A stretch of 64,000 bases of DNA from Sipunculus nudus (GCA_026874595.1 CM049318.1:29819956-29883955); one strand, 5' to 3'; shown: positions 48,477 to 61,391, counted from the stretch's first letter. Translations and numbers: made by a program. The notes: generated from the sequence alone by a model not told the origin.

Positions 48477-49003
48477 TGTAATGTTCCTTGGGCGTGTGTA
48501 TTATGTAAAAAGGTTCTTTTGGATTGTTCGTGAAATAGAATTTGGGATGAAAAGTTATAAATAGGAGGGCTGTGTTCAGAGCCGGGAAGAGAGAGAGAGA
48601 AATATTCCAGCGGACAAGGACGAGTGTGAGACAGTTTTGGACCTATTCGATAAATGTAGTAGTGCCAGAGATTCTACGAACTCTTTGAAAATTTAGTGCC
48701 TGTCTCCAGTTTGCTTTTAGGATTATTATAAGAGCTTTACTTTGGACTATTTGATCTGTTAACGTGGATTATTGGGTTTAAAGGACTTGTTATCGCTGTG
48801 ACAGTGGTGGTATCCAGGTACTGTACACTTTATTTATTACACTTTGTAATTGTATTGATTTGCTGTTGTACTGTTGTTTTACTGTGTAATTGTATTGTAA
48901 TGTTTGGATTTTTTTAAAGAATAAATTATAATTATTTGTTAACAAAATAAACACTGACTTCTTTATTCATTCCCCTAGACATTTCACGCTGCCTAGTGTT
49001 ACA
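48477..49003 (+). promoter_or_regulatory. Candidate solo LTR or promoter with TATA box and poly(A) signals
   Basis: It starts TGTAATG and ends TGTTACA, LTR-like imperfect inverted ends. TATAAATA is at 48556-48563, a GA-rich leader follows, and AATAAA occurs at 48920 and 48946. No retroviral or gypsy coding sequence is near, and no clear target duplication was found. An alternative is a host promoter with a leader exon ending at ATCCAG|GTACTG. Confidence 0.4.
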
Positions 49004-49843
49004 GAATCTGATTTTTATTTATCACCGTAACAAAATTTTTGCTCATCACGACTACGTGATCTGTTGATATTAGGTTCCATAACAACGGGTAAAATGGTGC
49101 CTTAATCTAAAGGAAAAAGAAATTCCCATATATATTTATCATGCTGATATGTAAATACTGCTATTGAGTTTCAGCCACATATGCCTTGTTTTACTTAAAC
49201 AAATACGGAAATCAAGTCCTTTCCCTGATACTAGAACTTCCATAAATCATGTTAATATATTTGCCTCAGCTTTAAAGACGATGCACTCGCCGCCTATTGA
49301 AAATATAATTAGGAAACATAATATTAATTTTCTGATACTACAGCTGGAAGGTAACACGTTACATGTCGTAAATATCATAATCGCTTGATCACCTTCACTT
49401 TTATCAAATAGTGTAAACGTATTTGGTTCTTACATAAAAAAAGGGTTATTACTCAAACTTGTTCATGTATATAACAGATCCCTATGCATAAACCCACTTC
49501 TAACGGGGAAAATTCATACAATACCAGTTTTGATCAAATAAGAATAAAAGCCAGAAACCAAATTATTGCCAGTTGGCATATGGCCATATCTCAGTGTTTT
49601 TATTTATTAATAATACCCTAGACCCTAACAATATCCTACCTGCGAATTATGATAATTTAAACATATTGTAGTAATACAAAAAGGCATGGGGTATGTATGA
49701 CCTATTTTTTTTAAATAATATTTCTAAACAAGCCAATTTATCATTAAGAAACCAATTAAACTCCACTGATATACTCAAAATCTTTAATAATTCCCATTCT
49801 TTGCTGTCGAACGATTTTCTTATTAAATTTCAAGATTACCTAC

Positions 49844-50168
49844 CTAAACCAGTTCAGTCGCACGGACAGACATTTTCCTTAGCACCATCAGAATCCGCCC
49901 AAAATCTTTTTATAATGTCCTTGTACGCTTTTGCTGTGACTTCGCCTTTAGCCCTGTCTTTCCGATTGCTCCAATCCGGTATATTACCAAAGACATTTTC
50001 AATTTGCTCACTAATATTTAGTGTAATAGTTCCTTTTCCAAGCGTTTCGCTGTCAACAAATTTAGTTAGTTGAACAGTTTGATGGCTGGTATAGTAAATC
50101 ATTCGAATTAGCTGTACAGAGACCACAATCCTCAGAGCCAAAAATGCAGAAAGCATGGAGGATTTCAT
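49844..50168 (-). CDS. B4GALT-like: B4GALT-like copy 2, exon 1, with in-frame TGA
   Basis: It starts MKSSMLSAFLALRIVV and reaches NVCPCD, then TGA at 49856-49854. Twelve bases later comes TTAG|GTAGGT, a donor in phase 1 at exactly the gene 1 position (CPCD-X-3 codons-G). The hydrophobic anchor is near residues 5-25. Confidence 0.85.
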
Positions 50169-51738
50169 GGTGAGCGTCTAATCTCACTGATGTGTAACAA
50201 TCTATAAAAAAAAAAATCATTTTTTTTTAAATATTTCCATAAAATAAAAGCTTTAACCTTTGTTCTTATCCTAAAACTTTCATGTCTTTCAGCAATAAGG
50301 TCTGGTTTACATCGAGGTAAAGCATAAAAAAAAACGCATAGTATACTTCAGGACCAGTCACTTCAAAAGACAGTAAACGATCAAAGGTTAGTAACTAAAA
50401 TGACAGTTATGTAAATAGAGCGAAACCTTTCATTCAAGGGCGAATAACAGAGGTACGCCATGCACATTTATGTAGCAGATATGTTAAATATAAACGAAAT
50501 GTAATTAACACATACAGGTTAAGCACCGTAATATATGCCTCAATTGCAAATGGAAATAAATGAGATAACGGGTATTTACAAGTTTAATTTATACTTGACG
50601 AGTATAACACATAAGAATATAAGAATGCGGTAGCATTTGGTATTTTAAAAGCAACCGTTACGCTTTTCTACAGATCAGAATGAGAATTTCAGTAATAAGA
50701 CTGCATTGATTTTCCGAAGTTTATCATAGCAGTGATCAATTGAAGTATGACATACTGATAGACATCTCCGTCCCAAAAAGATTCTTAATGAGATAAGAAG
50801 GGAGCGGTTCAATGAATACATTTAAAGTTTAAACGGTTTTTAGGTACATGTATCCGTTGTCGTGACAGACTGCTAAGCTACCAAATGAGTGATCGTAAAA
50901 GCCGTAGCTTATTCTAGCTGTTCGAAGCCAAAAAAGGCGGCGAGGTAGAGGACATTTCCATGAACGCATTGAAAAAAACGGTACGCAAGATTTTTAGGAG
51001 AGAAATTTGCGAATGCAGTGTTATAATTCTAACTTAACAACAAGGGAGAGATTTCATATTCTATTTCGGTTTCTGTTCTTTGTGTCTTCGTAGAAGGATA
51101 TACATTGACAAAATTAATTGACCATTTCTAGTTATTCTAAATTATGACATGTGCTTTAAACGGTCGAAAACGGTCTATCGATGTCATCTAGACACACTCA
51201 TGCAAAGCAAAAGTGAGGAATATACATGCACTGCAAACAGCAGTGCAGACATAATTGTTATTTCTACATTTAACAAATAAAACGTCGCCCTCAATTTTTA
51301 ATAAAGCTAGCTTGTTTATCCGCTATTAAAGAACAGGTACCTGATTAAGAAAAACATACCTATGGAATACTTGTCTTAGCCTTGGTGGTGTTCCCTGCTT
51401 TGAATAAGACTTTAGAGACGTTCATGGACTCCCTCTTGAACTCAAAAGAACCTACTACGTATAAACATTATTAGTAAATTGTCGTTACATTCACATTTAT
51501 TCAGGTCTTTGAACTGCGCTGAGTAACATTAGTATGCTTATAACAAGCTACATTTATCAATGATGTAACTGATCATAAACGTTATACATACTATTAATGG
51601 GCACGTACATGACAAGCAAAGAGGCCTTCATGTGAAATGTATGCACACTGTCAGTTCATAAATGTATAGAAGGTGTTCTTTTTAGGCGAACGTTGCCCAT
51701 GGCCATTGTGCAGGTATGAACCACAAGTTGTACCAAAC

Positions 51739-51742
<4 letters not shown>
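50169..51742. other. Intergenic upstream of copy 2
   Basis: Nothing recognised. Confidence 0.4.

Positions 51743-51782
<40 letters not shown>
51743..51782. repeat. (TA)n microsatellite
   Basis: About 20 TA units. Confidence 0.96.
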
Positions 51783-51789
<7 letters not shown>

Positions 51790-52586
51790 AAGAAATTCTA
51801 TCTATGAAATCCGAACTATTGAACCTGTTCTGTAGACATGATTACAAAGAGTCGTTTATGTTCTTAGAATACATGTGGAGTATATAACAAAATCTCTGGG
51901 ATCTCTGATTTGTTAAAAGCTTTTAACTGCTCGGCTCAAACAGCTATATGGCAAAACGTACTTTTTAGGTGAAGCGTATCGGTGAACGACCTAGAGCCAA
52001 GATTTAATACAAACCTAGTAAGCTATGCCACAATCACCAGGTACATCGTACGCGACTGACTGGTTACAATGAAATGACCTCAATGCCGGAGCAGATGAGA
52101 TAAATTGTAACTCACAGTGGTCGTTGACAAATCATAATTTCAGGGAAGCTGAGGTAAACTGGAAGAGGTTGATGCCCTTATATTACATGAATGTGTCAAC
52201 TTTTGCAGACGCAATAGACAGTATCGGCATTTTAGATTACAAAAATACTGCATGTTTGTCTTGGTTGAGGTGTTTAAAGGACGTGAACCTGAAATGATCA
52301 ATGTGACTCAAAGTCTCAAGCATAAACGTTGTGATCAGTCACATTAGCCTTTTACACAATAAAAAACAACAATAAAACAGTCTAATACTTCAAGCGTACC
52401 ACATTCAAATGATTCAAAATATGTGTTTCCTCTGACTCAAAAGCGTGATTGATATAATAAGCACATACAGAAACAAGAGTGACAATTGTGTATTTTCAGT
52501 CCCCTGGGCGCCATACTAATATCCAATCACACAAATGGGCTCATTCATAGCTGAAGCTTATAAATTCATTTTGAATACACGCATAA

Positions 52587-52617
<31 letters not shown>

Positions 52618-54660
52618 CATAAGCTATTTTCAAAGGCCATGATGCTTTGTCCGTGATTGCTTCATTTTTATATATTATTATATATTATATTATTTCTATC
52701 CCTGACATTGTTCTGCAAGTATAAAAATTAGCCAGTTCGAGATATTTAGTAATGGAGTGGTGAAAAGTTGCATTTTAAAGGAACCTGGTATATATAACAT
52801 TATTTTGTACTATTTATGTGTTATATATACTTTTGTCTTGGTAATATTCTTTAAAGTAAACCTAACATGAAGCTTAATTAGAAATCAACGTTTTTTTTGG
52901 CATTATTTGTTTGATACCTCATTTTTTATCGAATGGGTTTGTTTAAACTTTTTGTCTGGGAAATCGCGTTACCAGAATATTTAGAGAGTGCTTTGATATT
53001 GCATACGCTGTATTGGTTTACAATATTTTTCTGATGTCTTCATTTGATGTTTTGTCTCTCGATAATCCGATGTAATTATCGGGTTTCTACGGACTAAATA
53101 TGCGGTATATTTGTCACTTTTGATTTTGATGAACATCATAAATGTCAAAGTCATGGTGATCTCGGTGTACGAACAGACTGATACATGTTCTAGTAAAAGT
53201 GTAAATTAAAATATTATTCTATGTTTGAAAAAGATTGTATTTTGCTTTGTCTGTTTAATAAAATGAAACTATTAAATCACACACTGGTATAGGCAAAATT
53301 AAATAATATTAATCCTCATCAAATGTTTCATGAGTCATGAGAGTGCTCTTAGAGTGATCTAAAACAACATACGACTAATACATTCCGGTGGTTATGTAAA
53401 ATATTTGTTTGGTTTTAAGAAGAATCATATTGGTAAGTCTTGTTAATATTATGAAGGCAACAGTTAGATTAAAGCTTAATGTTTAACATGTGTACAAGTA
53501 ATACCGACTAGTTTTCTTCCGCCTAACGGAAGCTGGTTCAAATAGAAGCATACATATGTATGATGACTGCACACAGGCCAGGGGATAATAATTAAGGTAT
53601 TGGACCTCTGATTAAACACATTGTAAAGATATGCCAATAATTATTCATCGTGTACGTCTTAACTAAGCGTGGGCTGAGAAGAAACATGTGCTAATAAGCT
53701 TTGTCATTACAGTGTTTTTGACAAATTTTGACAGAATTAGCCACTATTACAGGTCGAAATCCAAGCGCATGTTAGTTTTCTAAGTATTCACGACTGTTTC
53801 TATGATGTGATTTACAAGTAGATTTATATATAACATTTATAACTGTTCTTTGAACCAAAGAATTCTCTTATGGTAGCCATTTCTTATAGGTTAGATAATT
53901 AGATAATTCTTCACATTGACATGACCAAATGCATTGTTTGTGCTTGATATTTTTAAAATAGATTAGCTTGGAGGCATACTGAATTATCATGCGAATGTTT
54001 TTGAAACGATACAACACTCTTGATATAAAAACTACACAACATCATAATCTAGGTATATACAAAATTATATTGCATATATACAAGTGACTTCTAATCTATA
54101 TAGTCACTCATACATGTAGATATATTTAAGTGAACACTTTTGAATACGTTACATTCACCAAAGAAGAGAACATGTCAACTAATTTGTTCCATCTTTAGTT
54201 TGGCTGGCAGAGCTAACCTGTGATGCAGCCAGCTCGTTAGTGGACGTTGGCCTCGTCTTGGATTCATGGATTTCCTGCTTTTATGTACTTTACATAAACG
54301 TCTGTTTACATCACATATATGTGTTGTATTGTGATTAAGATACAAGAGTCTTCCTGGCATATTACATTGTGCATGTGGTTCATTAGAAGTTGATGCTGAA
54401 ACACAAGCCTTGTAGTTTCCTTTCCCTAAATATTCTTCTATACAGATTATTTAATTGTTATAGGCATACTATTGTCGAGATTAACTGTCCACTCCTCACT
54501 CAGCGGTTATATACATCAGACAATGGTAACATCAAATCGACAACATGTGAATAAGCTTATATAAGTAACAAATTCTATACCATATTTAGTTTCATTTAAT
54601 TTCTTTATTTCGTGCATGTATAACTTTACTCAGAGACAGGACAGCTCAGATTATGAATTT
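51783..54660. other. Intergenic, nothing recognised
   Basis: A short (CA)n(TA)n run near 52588-52617; otherwise AT-rich DNA without supported features. Confidence 0.4.
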
Positions 54661-54667
54661 AACTGTG

Positions 54668-54841
54668 TACTAGAAGCGGATCCAGGGGTCCGTACCCCTT
54701 CTCGTTTTTTTTTGGCCACCGCAACCTTTTTTAGGGGTTTCAGACCAACTTTTGCGGCCAGGAACTCCCATTTTCCGGACTTGTCATTAGTCCTCCTTGG
54801 TTGGTCCCCTCCTTTTCCTAAATCCTGGATCCGCCCCTGTG
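54668..54841. mobile_element. MITE-like element with GCGGATCCAGG ends
   Basis: GCGGATCCAGGGG near 54676 is mirrored by CCTGGATCCGCCCCTG near 54824. The 11-bp GCGGATCCAGG / CCTGGATCCGC pair is perfect. The interior is short and non-coding. Confidence 0.5.
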
Positions 54842-55925
54842 TACTTAAATGATATTATATACGACTAGGACTATAATTTGAACCTACTCCAATGCCTCCG
54901 GAAGGTTTCAAACAAGTACACCGAAAAGGTGCACAATAGACCCGTCGTTACGACTTGCGACCTCTGATCTCATAAAATATGCGTGGGTCTCGCCAAAATT
55001 TTAATTCTCGACATGAGAAACACGTTGATACCGTCAGTGGGAACGAAGGCCAGATTGTGAGTTCTAATATTTGACCAAATGGATGTGCAGCGAACAACAT
55101 AATCCTATACAAATATTAAATAGACATCTGTTAAATGCACACGTTTAACATTAAAATTACAAATAACACTTACCTCTGTTAATATACCTTAAGAACGTAC
55201 TTGTTAATGTCACTGATGAAAAGGGAGTCGTAATACTGGTTAACTTTGATAATATCAGTATAATAAAATAAATGCCGCAGAGAGCCGCAGACTAAATGAC
55301 CAGATTTCTCCGTTATAATAAAAACCTAGCTGGTGTAAATAAATCAGCTGCAATGCCAACTGACATTTTACAAGGGTAATTGCTTATATACATTAAATAT
55401 TGATAATGATGAACATGCAAACGTGAGGTTGGCCACGTTTGCCTGATGAATATTGAAAACCTATGCTTCTGTTGTTGGCAAAAAAGTCTATTGCAAGGCA
55501 GGTGTGTTGCAGAGACTTAGTTGGTTAGAGTGTATAACCTAAATCAAAAACTTACATTGTAAAAAGGCGTCCCCCATTTTCAAATTAACTAAAATATGTA
55601 AAATATGTGTTACACATGTGTCATTACAAAATCCTTATCAGCAACTGGTCAATCACCTAAACATAACTTTACTTTGTTTAAAGGTGTGATACTTTACCTT
55701 TTCTACTTAATATTTCTCGGTTTTTACTTTAACTAGTGGTTAAAATGAAGTCTGAGCAGGTCCCAAAGATAAGCAGAAGACACTCTTTCACAGCAAAGGT
55801 TCAGACGACGATCAACCGGGGATCATCTGATGAACATGGTATTTACTACTAGGCAACACTTGACTTAATGGAACGCTGATAGAGGATTTTTTGTTTCTCT
55901 TATGAGGCTGGGCCCTTTGTTAAAA

Positions 55926-56145
55926 GTAGGAATTGGAATTCTGAAAATGTAGGACCAAAGAAGGAAAAATACAATAAAAAAATAGGACAAAAGTAGGACC
56001 TGAAATATTGAAAATGTTGCAAAAAAAGAGGAAAATAGAATGCAAAATAAGGATGAATGTAGGACTGGAAATGTTGAACATGTAAGGCAAAATTAGGGAA
56101 AATGGAACGAAAAGTTAGGAAAAAAGTAGATATAAAACCAACCAC
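55926..56145. repeat. Purine-rich degenerate tandem repeat
   Basis: Recurring GTAGGAC, GAAAATGTTG and AAAANAGGAAAATA motifs. The Phe-rich open frame on the other strand is a product of this composition. Confidence 0.7.
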
Positions 56146-56719
56146 ATTTAACAACATAGTAGCATTCCTTGGTGTTCACCTCCCCTTATGTAACAAGAGA
56201 GGAATACAAAGTCGCTCTTCTTTATGAATTATTTTGATTGCAATTTTAGGAGAAATGCACCAATAAGAGTTTTACTTTACAGTCCATTATGATCCAGTAT
56301 AAACATCATTTATTTAATCTGCTTGCAAGTGTCCAGCAATCATTTCAACAATTTTAAATTGTCCTTGCCTTCATAGAAAGTCATAATGACCACCCATGTA
56401 GCTAGTATTTTGAGCTTTATATACATTATACACTGAAAGCGACCTGCTGTCAACTTTACAACTCGCGGTCGACGTTTCAAAAAATATAACGATAACATTT
56501 TCAGTGGTGAATCCAGAAAACCCTCATGTCTCTAAATGTTCTGTTTACATATTATATATCTAAAAATTCTCTTTCTGTCTCTCTCTCACTATTTCTCCCT
56601 CTATATATACATATAAATATATATATATGTATATATTTTTAATTAAACAAAACAAATTAAATGTATGAAGTATGAACTATTTTTTTTAAATCTATCAAAC
56701 GCAAACCTAGTATTAGCTA

Positions 56720-56734
56720 GCCCCCCCCCCCCCG
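56720..56734. repeat. Poly-C run
   Basis: About 14 C bases. Confidence 0.9.
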
Positions 56735-57014
56735 GTCTCGAATTTTTGGAACCGCCACAAATTTTATATGAAACTCCATCCGGTATCTTGGGGTTAACAC
56801 ATTAGAATACGCATAATTAAAAAAAAATGTTGTGTTGCGTGAAGGATATTTTACCCGTTGATCCTCACCATTATAACAATATACTATTAGCATACTCTCT
56901 TACATATTATCTCTTTAGATAACATTATAATATGATGCACTGTATTCTTAACAGGTTTGTAATACAACTTATCATATTTAATTTACTTTATTTTTGCTCA
57001 TGAACATATTTGTC

Positions 57015-57440
57015 TTTTACCTGAATTCGGGTGTTTTAGCAGGCCACCGTTGACCTATGTTATAAGAGAGTCCGAATAAAATGCAAGACGACTCCCGTTT
57101 TACCGTCAAAAGAATACCCAGCTGAATATTTATATCAGGGCTTTCAGGACGCGGGTATAAGCGTCCGAGACGCGTGATACCGGTCTTGGACTCACGGCTA
57201 TCAACCCAAAAGCGTACCGCCGGTTGCGCGGTTTCAGGCAGCACTTCTTTAAGATAACAGCCGTATCCTCACAGTCGCTGGCCAGCGATAATTACCCAAG
57301 CATGCCGGGTGTAAAAACAGCGCCTGCCCACTAAGGGGCAATTCCCAGAGTGTGATTACAGCTTGCCTGAGAGCTAATTAATTAACTCAGGATCGTCGGC
57401 GTCTGCCCGCATCAAAGAGGCACTTCGATGTCCAGATCAA
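57015..57440. promoter_or_regulatory. GC-richer CpG patch, possible regulatory or foreign segment
   Basis: Sharp change in composition, with many CG dinucleotides (GACGCGGG, GAGACGCGTGATACCGG, GTACCGCCGGTTGCGCGG). An open frame of 75 codons on the minus strand is not recognised. AGCTAATTAATTAACT occurs at about 57376. Confidence 0.25.
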
Positions 57441-57745
57441 AAAAGTTACCTCAAACAGACATCTCGGGCAAGCAAAACTGCTCTGCCGAAGATGCAAATA
57501 AAATTTGATTACTGACAATTAACTAAATGTAATGCATAAATCGAGCTTTCCATAACAATTTGTTATACAAAACCGTATAATATTATCTAGTGGCCTTCAT
57601 ACATATTTCTAATACTATGTCGATAACTGAATGCAGTAGACTTACAATTGTGATGCATAATTCTTTGAAGGTTAATAAATAAAAGGGATATTAAACGTGC
57701 ATCAGGAAATCAACGTTAGATTTTTTCTAATGTACCTTCACCCCG

Positions 57746-57788
<43 letters not shown>
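57746..57788. repeat. (TA)n microsatellite
   Basis: About 20 TA units. Confidence 0.95.
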
Positions 57789-57793
<5 letters not shown>

Positions 57794-57794
57794 T

Positions 57795-57975
57795 GGTAAA
57801 GCCGTGTTGGTCTATAGTCGAAGCGTACGTACAGAGTAAAGAGTAAAGTCTGAACGGTTAGAGGGGTGTTTATATAGTCTAGACTGTATGTAAACGCCTC
57901 TCCACTCGTTCATACCTACCACCTGATGAAGAAGCGTGTGCCCTTCGATAGCTTGTGTGATAATCTAAAAGCCCC
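57795..57975 (+). mobile_element. Penelope-like element fragment with hammerhead-ribozyme-like core
   Basis: GTGTTGGTCTATAGTCGAAG is followed by an imperfect hairpin (AGAGGGGTGTTTA with TAAACGCCTCT). Then comes CTGATGA (57923-57929), a GAAG/CTTC stem (57931-57934 with 57943-57946), GATA in place of GAAA, and a GCTT/AAGC stem closing at 57972. Hammerhead motifs of this kind are known in Penelope-like retroelements. The GAAA core is mutated and the cleavage side is replaced by poly-C, so it should be inactive. Confidence 0.35.

Positions 57976-58054
<79 letters not shown>
57971..58054. repeat. Compound poly-C, (TC)n, (TA)n microsatellite
   Basis: About 15 C, then about 15 TC, then about 19 TA units. 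Confidence 0.96.
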
Positions 58055-58055
<1 letters not shown>

Positions 58056-60230
58056 CCCATCCCTTCCCCTTTCCGCTGACAAAGACTTCACCTCCTCGGC
58101 TTATAAAAGACTGATAGACTTAAGCCATGCGATTAACGTATTATTATGAATTATGCACGATCGGTTGTTTAGAAGGCAAATCCTATGATAGCAATTCATT
58201 TTATAAGCCCGAGCGCCGAGTACAGTCTAACGTTTGGTATGTCTGCTCCATTTCTTCTGTATCAGCAGTTCGGTCAACATCAGTGAAGCAATACCAATAA
58301 AAAGCTCAAATAAAAAAGGGACCGACTATCCATGTAAGTCCATCAGTTCATTTTCATTGATCCAATGGGGTTCTGGCCCCAACATCTACTTTATAACGAA
58401 GGCAAAAGCGTTAATAATTTTCAATTCCGTAATCAATAATACAAATAATAAGTCTGACATCATCATCGTTAACTTCTTTTCCTGTACCATGGGATCCCGA
58501 GGAATAACGTGCATAAATGCCTAATTTTCTTTCTTTTTTTGTAAGGATGGCCATATAGACGACAGTGCCCGACCTAACCGGTTTCATTGCTCCCTTAAGA
58601 TTTTCCAGGAAAAAAATCTTATCTGGAAATATGTCGTATTGAAATGACTAGGCGTTGTTAAAAGAAAATTAGAAGAAAAGTTAAAGAAAAATTAATTCAA
58701 AGGCCGCAAACATTGGGCTGAAACCCTTAAGATTAACCATTAAGGTTGTGGCGGCTGAAGGGGGGGGGGGTCCAAAGGGTGGGGATCTGCTTTTGCCGCC
58801 ATTCACTTAATAGGACAATATTAGGACAATATTCTTTGTACTCTTTTTGTGCATTCAAAGTTCAGTATGTATTCTTTTTCTTAAACAAATGCAAATAACA
58901 GGCCAAAATACCATGCTATGAGTCCAGGTTATAATATTACACTTCGAGCTCTTTGTACTGCGAGCATCACTGAGTAACCGGAGAGGGTAGACTTTTTTTT
59001 TGTGTAGGAGAGGGGAAGGGGGAGGTGGCGATACGTCTCATCTTACCAGATGAGTCACATACAGCAGCTGCTACACAAGCATCAGGAGGGGGCGCTTATC
59101 AGGCTCCAGTCTGTCTCTTAATTCAAGCATTTACCCAAGTAAACATTAACTTGAGGATGGCATGATGGTAATGGCCGTGTGTTAAACTGTATTCAAAGTC
59201 AAAATAGTTATGCAAGAGGGTATTCATATCAACCCTTGACTCTGTGTTTAAAGATAATGTCGTATTTTTTTCCTGAAGGCTGTACTTTTTCCGTAATGTT
59301 TATTTAAACCTGGCCGTCTCGCCGCACTGTTGTCCTGTCGTATGTAAAGTTGTTAGTTTTTATAATTTCGTACCATATCGCAGAACTGCGAGTTTTGATT
59401 TACGTCTGATGTTTAGTTAGCCCATGGAAAATTCAGCAGAACCGTCATAAACTTTTTAATAATCACATCAGGATAAGGGTATGCTGCAATTTCCTCAGTG
59501 AAAAAGAAATCAGCCAAAAGAATGCTCCCATTAATGACAGCTGGGCAGCGCGGATCTGGCCAGTTAAAACCTTCAAAACTCCGTATTCTCCCTCATCGTG
59601 GTAACTTTTTCGCTTTCTGAGCCCCCCCCCCCCCCCCCCCCCAGGTAGCTATACAAAACAAAACCGCCCATGAAAACAGTGGTTATGCGAAATAATTTAT
59701 AGAATTTATAGAAGCGTGACCACAGCGTGACCACAGCCTAAACTGTACCTTTGTGATATGAAAATCAGTCACACTGTAACGCCTTCTGCAGATCTGTTTG
59801 CGAAACAAAATGACATATCTGTTGATAGCGACCAACTTATGACGCACGCATATCATCCACGCACAATAACGCGTGATATATAACGAGATTCAACATGTTT
59901 ATTGCATGAAGGCAATTAATAACCTTATACTGTCAAAGAAATTGAAGGCACATTTATACAGCAGAATCATGCGAAAAATGTACTTTAAAGCACATAGATT
60001 CACCTCATCTTGTAAGGCAATGTTATAAAACGTCCGAACGTCCTTTAATATCTTGAACAATCTATAATAATACCATTTGCATAGCACTGTTATAAAGCAT
60101 TTGAACTTTCGTTAAACTTGAAAAATAAGCAATTTGAAAGTATGGAACTAAGGATGCATAGTATTGTGGGATATCTTATAAACAGCATGAACAGGGTTAA
60201 AATGAGTTAAAGCATGAGATAATGTCAATT
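58055..60230. other. Intergenic, nothing coding
   Basis: Contains a G10 run near 58760 and a C20 run near 59622. No gene recognised. Confidence 0.4.
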
Positions 60231-60329
60231 TACATTCATATAAATACTAAAACCTTGAAGGGGCGTGAGATCAAATACTTTTGTAAATGCATCGTCAACA
60301 ACATAACATCCACCAATGCACAATCCATC

Positions 60330-60760
60330 GACAACCGGCTCGTTTTCCTAACATTTTCAACAATCATCAAACATGAACACCGCAAATGGTGCATAATACG
60401 CCCGTCGAATATCTTGTGACCTCTGACCTCATTAAATATGCATACACTTTTGCTGAGAATGTAATCCAGGTGATAAAATGCATAGGTTAATATTTCCAAT
60501 GAGTTTCATGAAAATCCATAAGATTTTTGGTAAGATAATATCGAGGGCACCAACATCTGTTGACCTCTGACCTGATGAAAGATGCATAGACTTTGCTGGA
60601 AATCGAACTTAGGCGAGATATTATATTAATATTTGTGTTGAGTCATATCCAAAACTATCATAATCCTGGTACGTGTATTATCGTGGCGACACCACAAAGT
60701 AGCCTATTGACCTCTTACCTTATTAAATATGCGTATAATGGATTTTGCCCATATCCCATA
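60330..60760 (+). repeat. Tandem repeat of about 145 bp with TGACCTCTGACCT core
   Basis: Cores at 60417, 60561 and 60708 are each followed by NATKAAANATGCRTA. Spacing is 144 and 147 bp. A diverged dispersed copy lies at 54880-55030 (CGACCTCTGATCTCATAAAA). Confidence 0.75.
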
Positions 60761-61391
60761 ATCGATTTTCATATTGTTCACACGCAATGATATAAACCGA
60801 TATGGTCAACATTCACCTATTTGGGAATTTTAAAACAAGTTTTTGGTTATTTTTTTTCAAATTATGATATTTATTTTTTTCCGGTTCTTCGAACATCGCA
60901 GTCGGCTTATTCATTAATTTGCATATGTTGATCTAGTGACTGTTGAATAAAAAGTCGAATTGAATCTATTGTATTGGATTTACACAGGTTTCGAGCAGTT
61001 CCACGTATAAAGAGGGATCACTCTCCAGGGTTGTATAAAAAATTAAAAATCTTCACTTCTTAAATGTAAACCATAACTATTCCATGAGGATGTGGACTGT
61101 GTGTCGCTATGGTGTGTCGTGTTAGGGTCAATGATTGAACAACAGGATATTTGTAAAATAAACAAGAAACAAGACAACGACTCCGATTGGCACCTTGTCG
61201 TTAAAGAGCAGGAAGTAGAACTGAATGTGATCTTTCCTGGTGAATGTTCTAGACCCGAACTTGTAATGTCATCTTTCACCGACAGGCATCGTTAGCGTGG
61301 AGCTGTATTGATTCATCCGGATTTCTTAAGATCGTTTGACTACTTATATACGTGACTGAGATCAACATACATATTCCGCCAAGAAGTTAAT

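Larger units (their letters stand above)
41921..50168 (-). pseudogene. B4GALT-like: Beta-1,4-galactosyltransferase-like copy 2, probable pseudogene
   Basis: Four exons on the minus strand match gene 1 in phase: exon 1 (50168-49844), exon 2 (47453-47221), exon 3 (44580-44393) and exon 6 (42047-41921). The visible product has a membrane anchor, CPCD, VAIIIPFKNRHKQL, FDCFIFHDVDLLPEDD and DGLRSLKYTLHNISLDPLV. Two defects are seen. Codon 105 in exon 1 is TGA where gene 1 has the Trp of CPCDW. The exons with WGGEDDD and the metal-binding His (exons 4-5) are not found in the 2.3 kb between exons 3 and 6. Splice sites and frames of the remaining exons are intact, so loss may be recent, or the copy may make a truncated stem product. 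A sequencing error could explain the TGA but not the missing exons. Confidence 0.82.

Noticed and set aside
49693-50073. 126-codon open frame on the + strand
   Set aside because: It overlaps exon 1 of copy 2 in antisense and has no recognised similarity; the minus-strand reading fits the B4GALT exon in anchor, CPCD motif and splice phase.
57879-58114. Open frames with Tyr-Ile and Arg-Glu or Leu-Ser repeats
   Set aside because: Products of the compound (TC)n(TA)n microsatellite.
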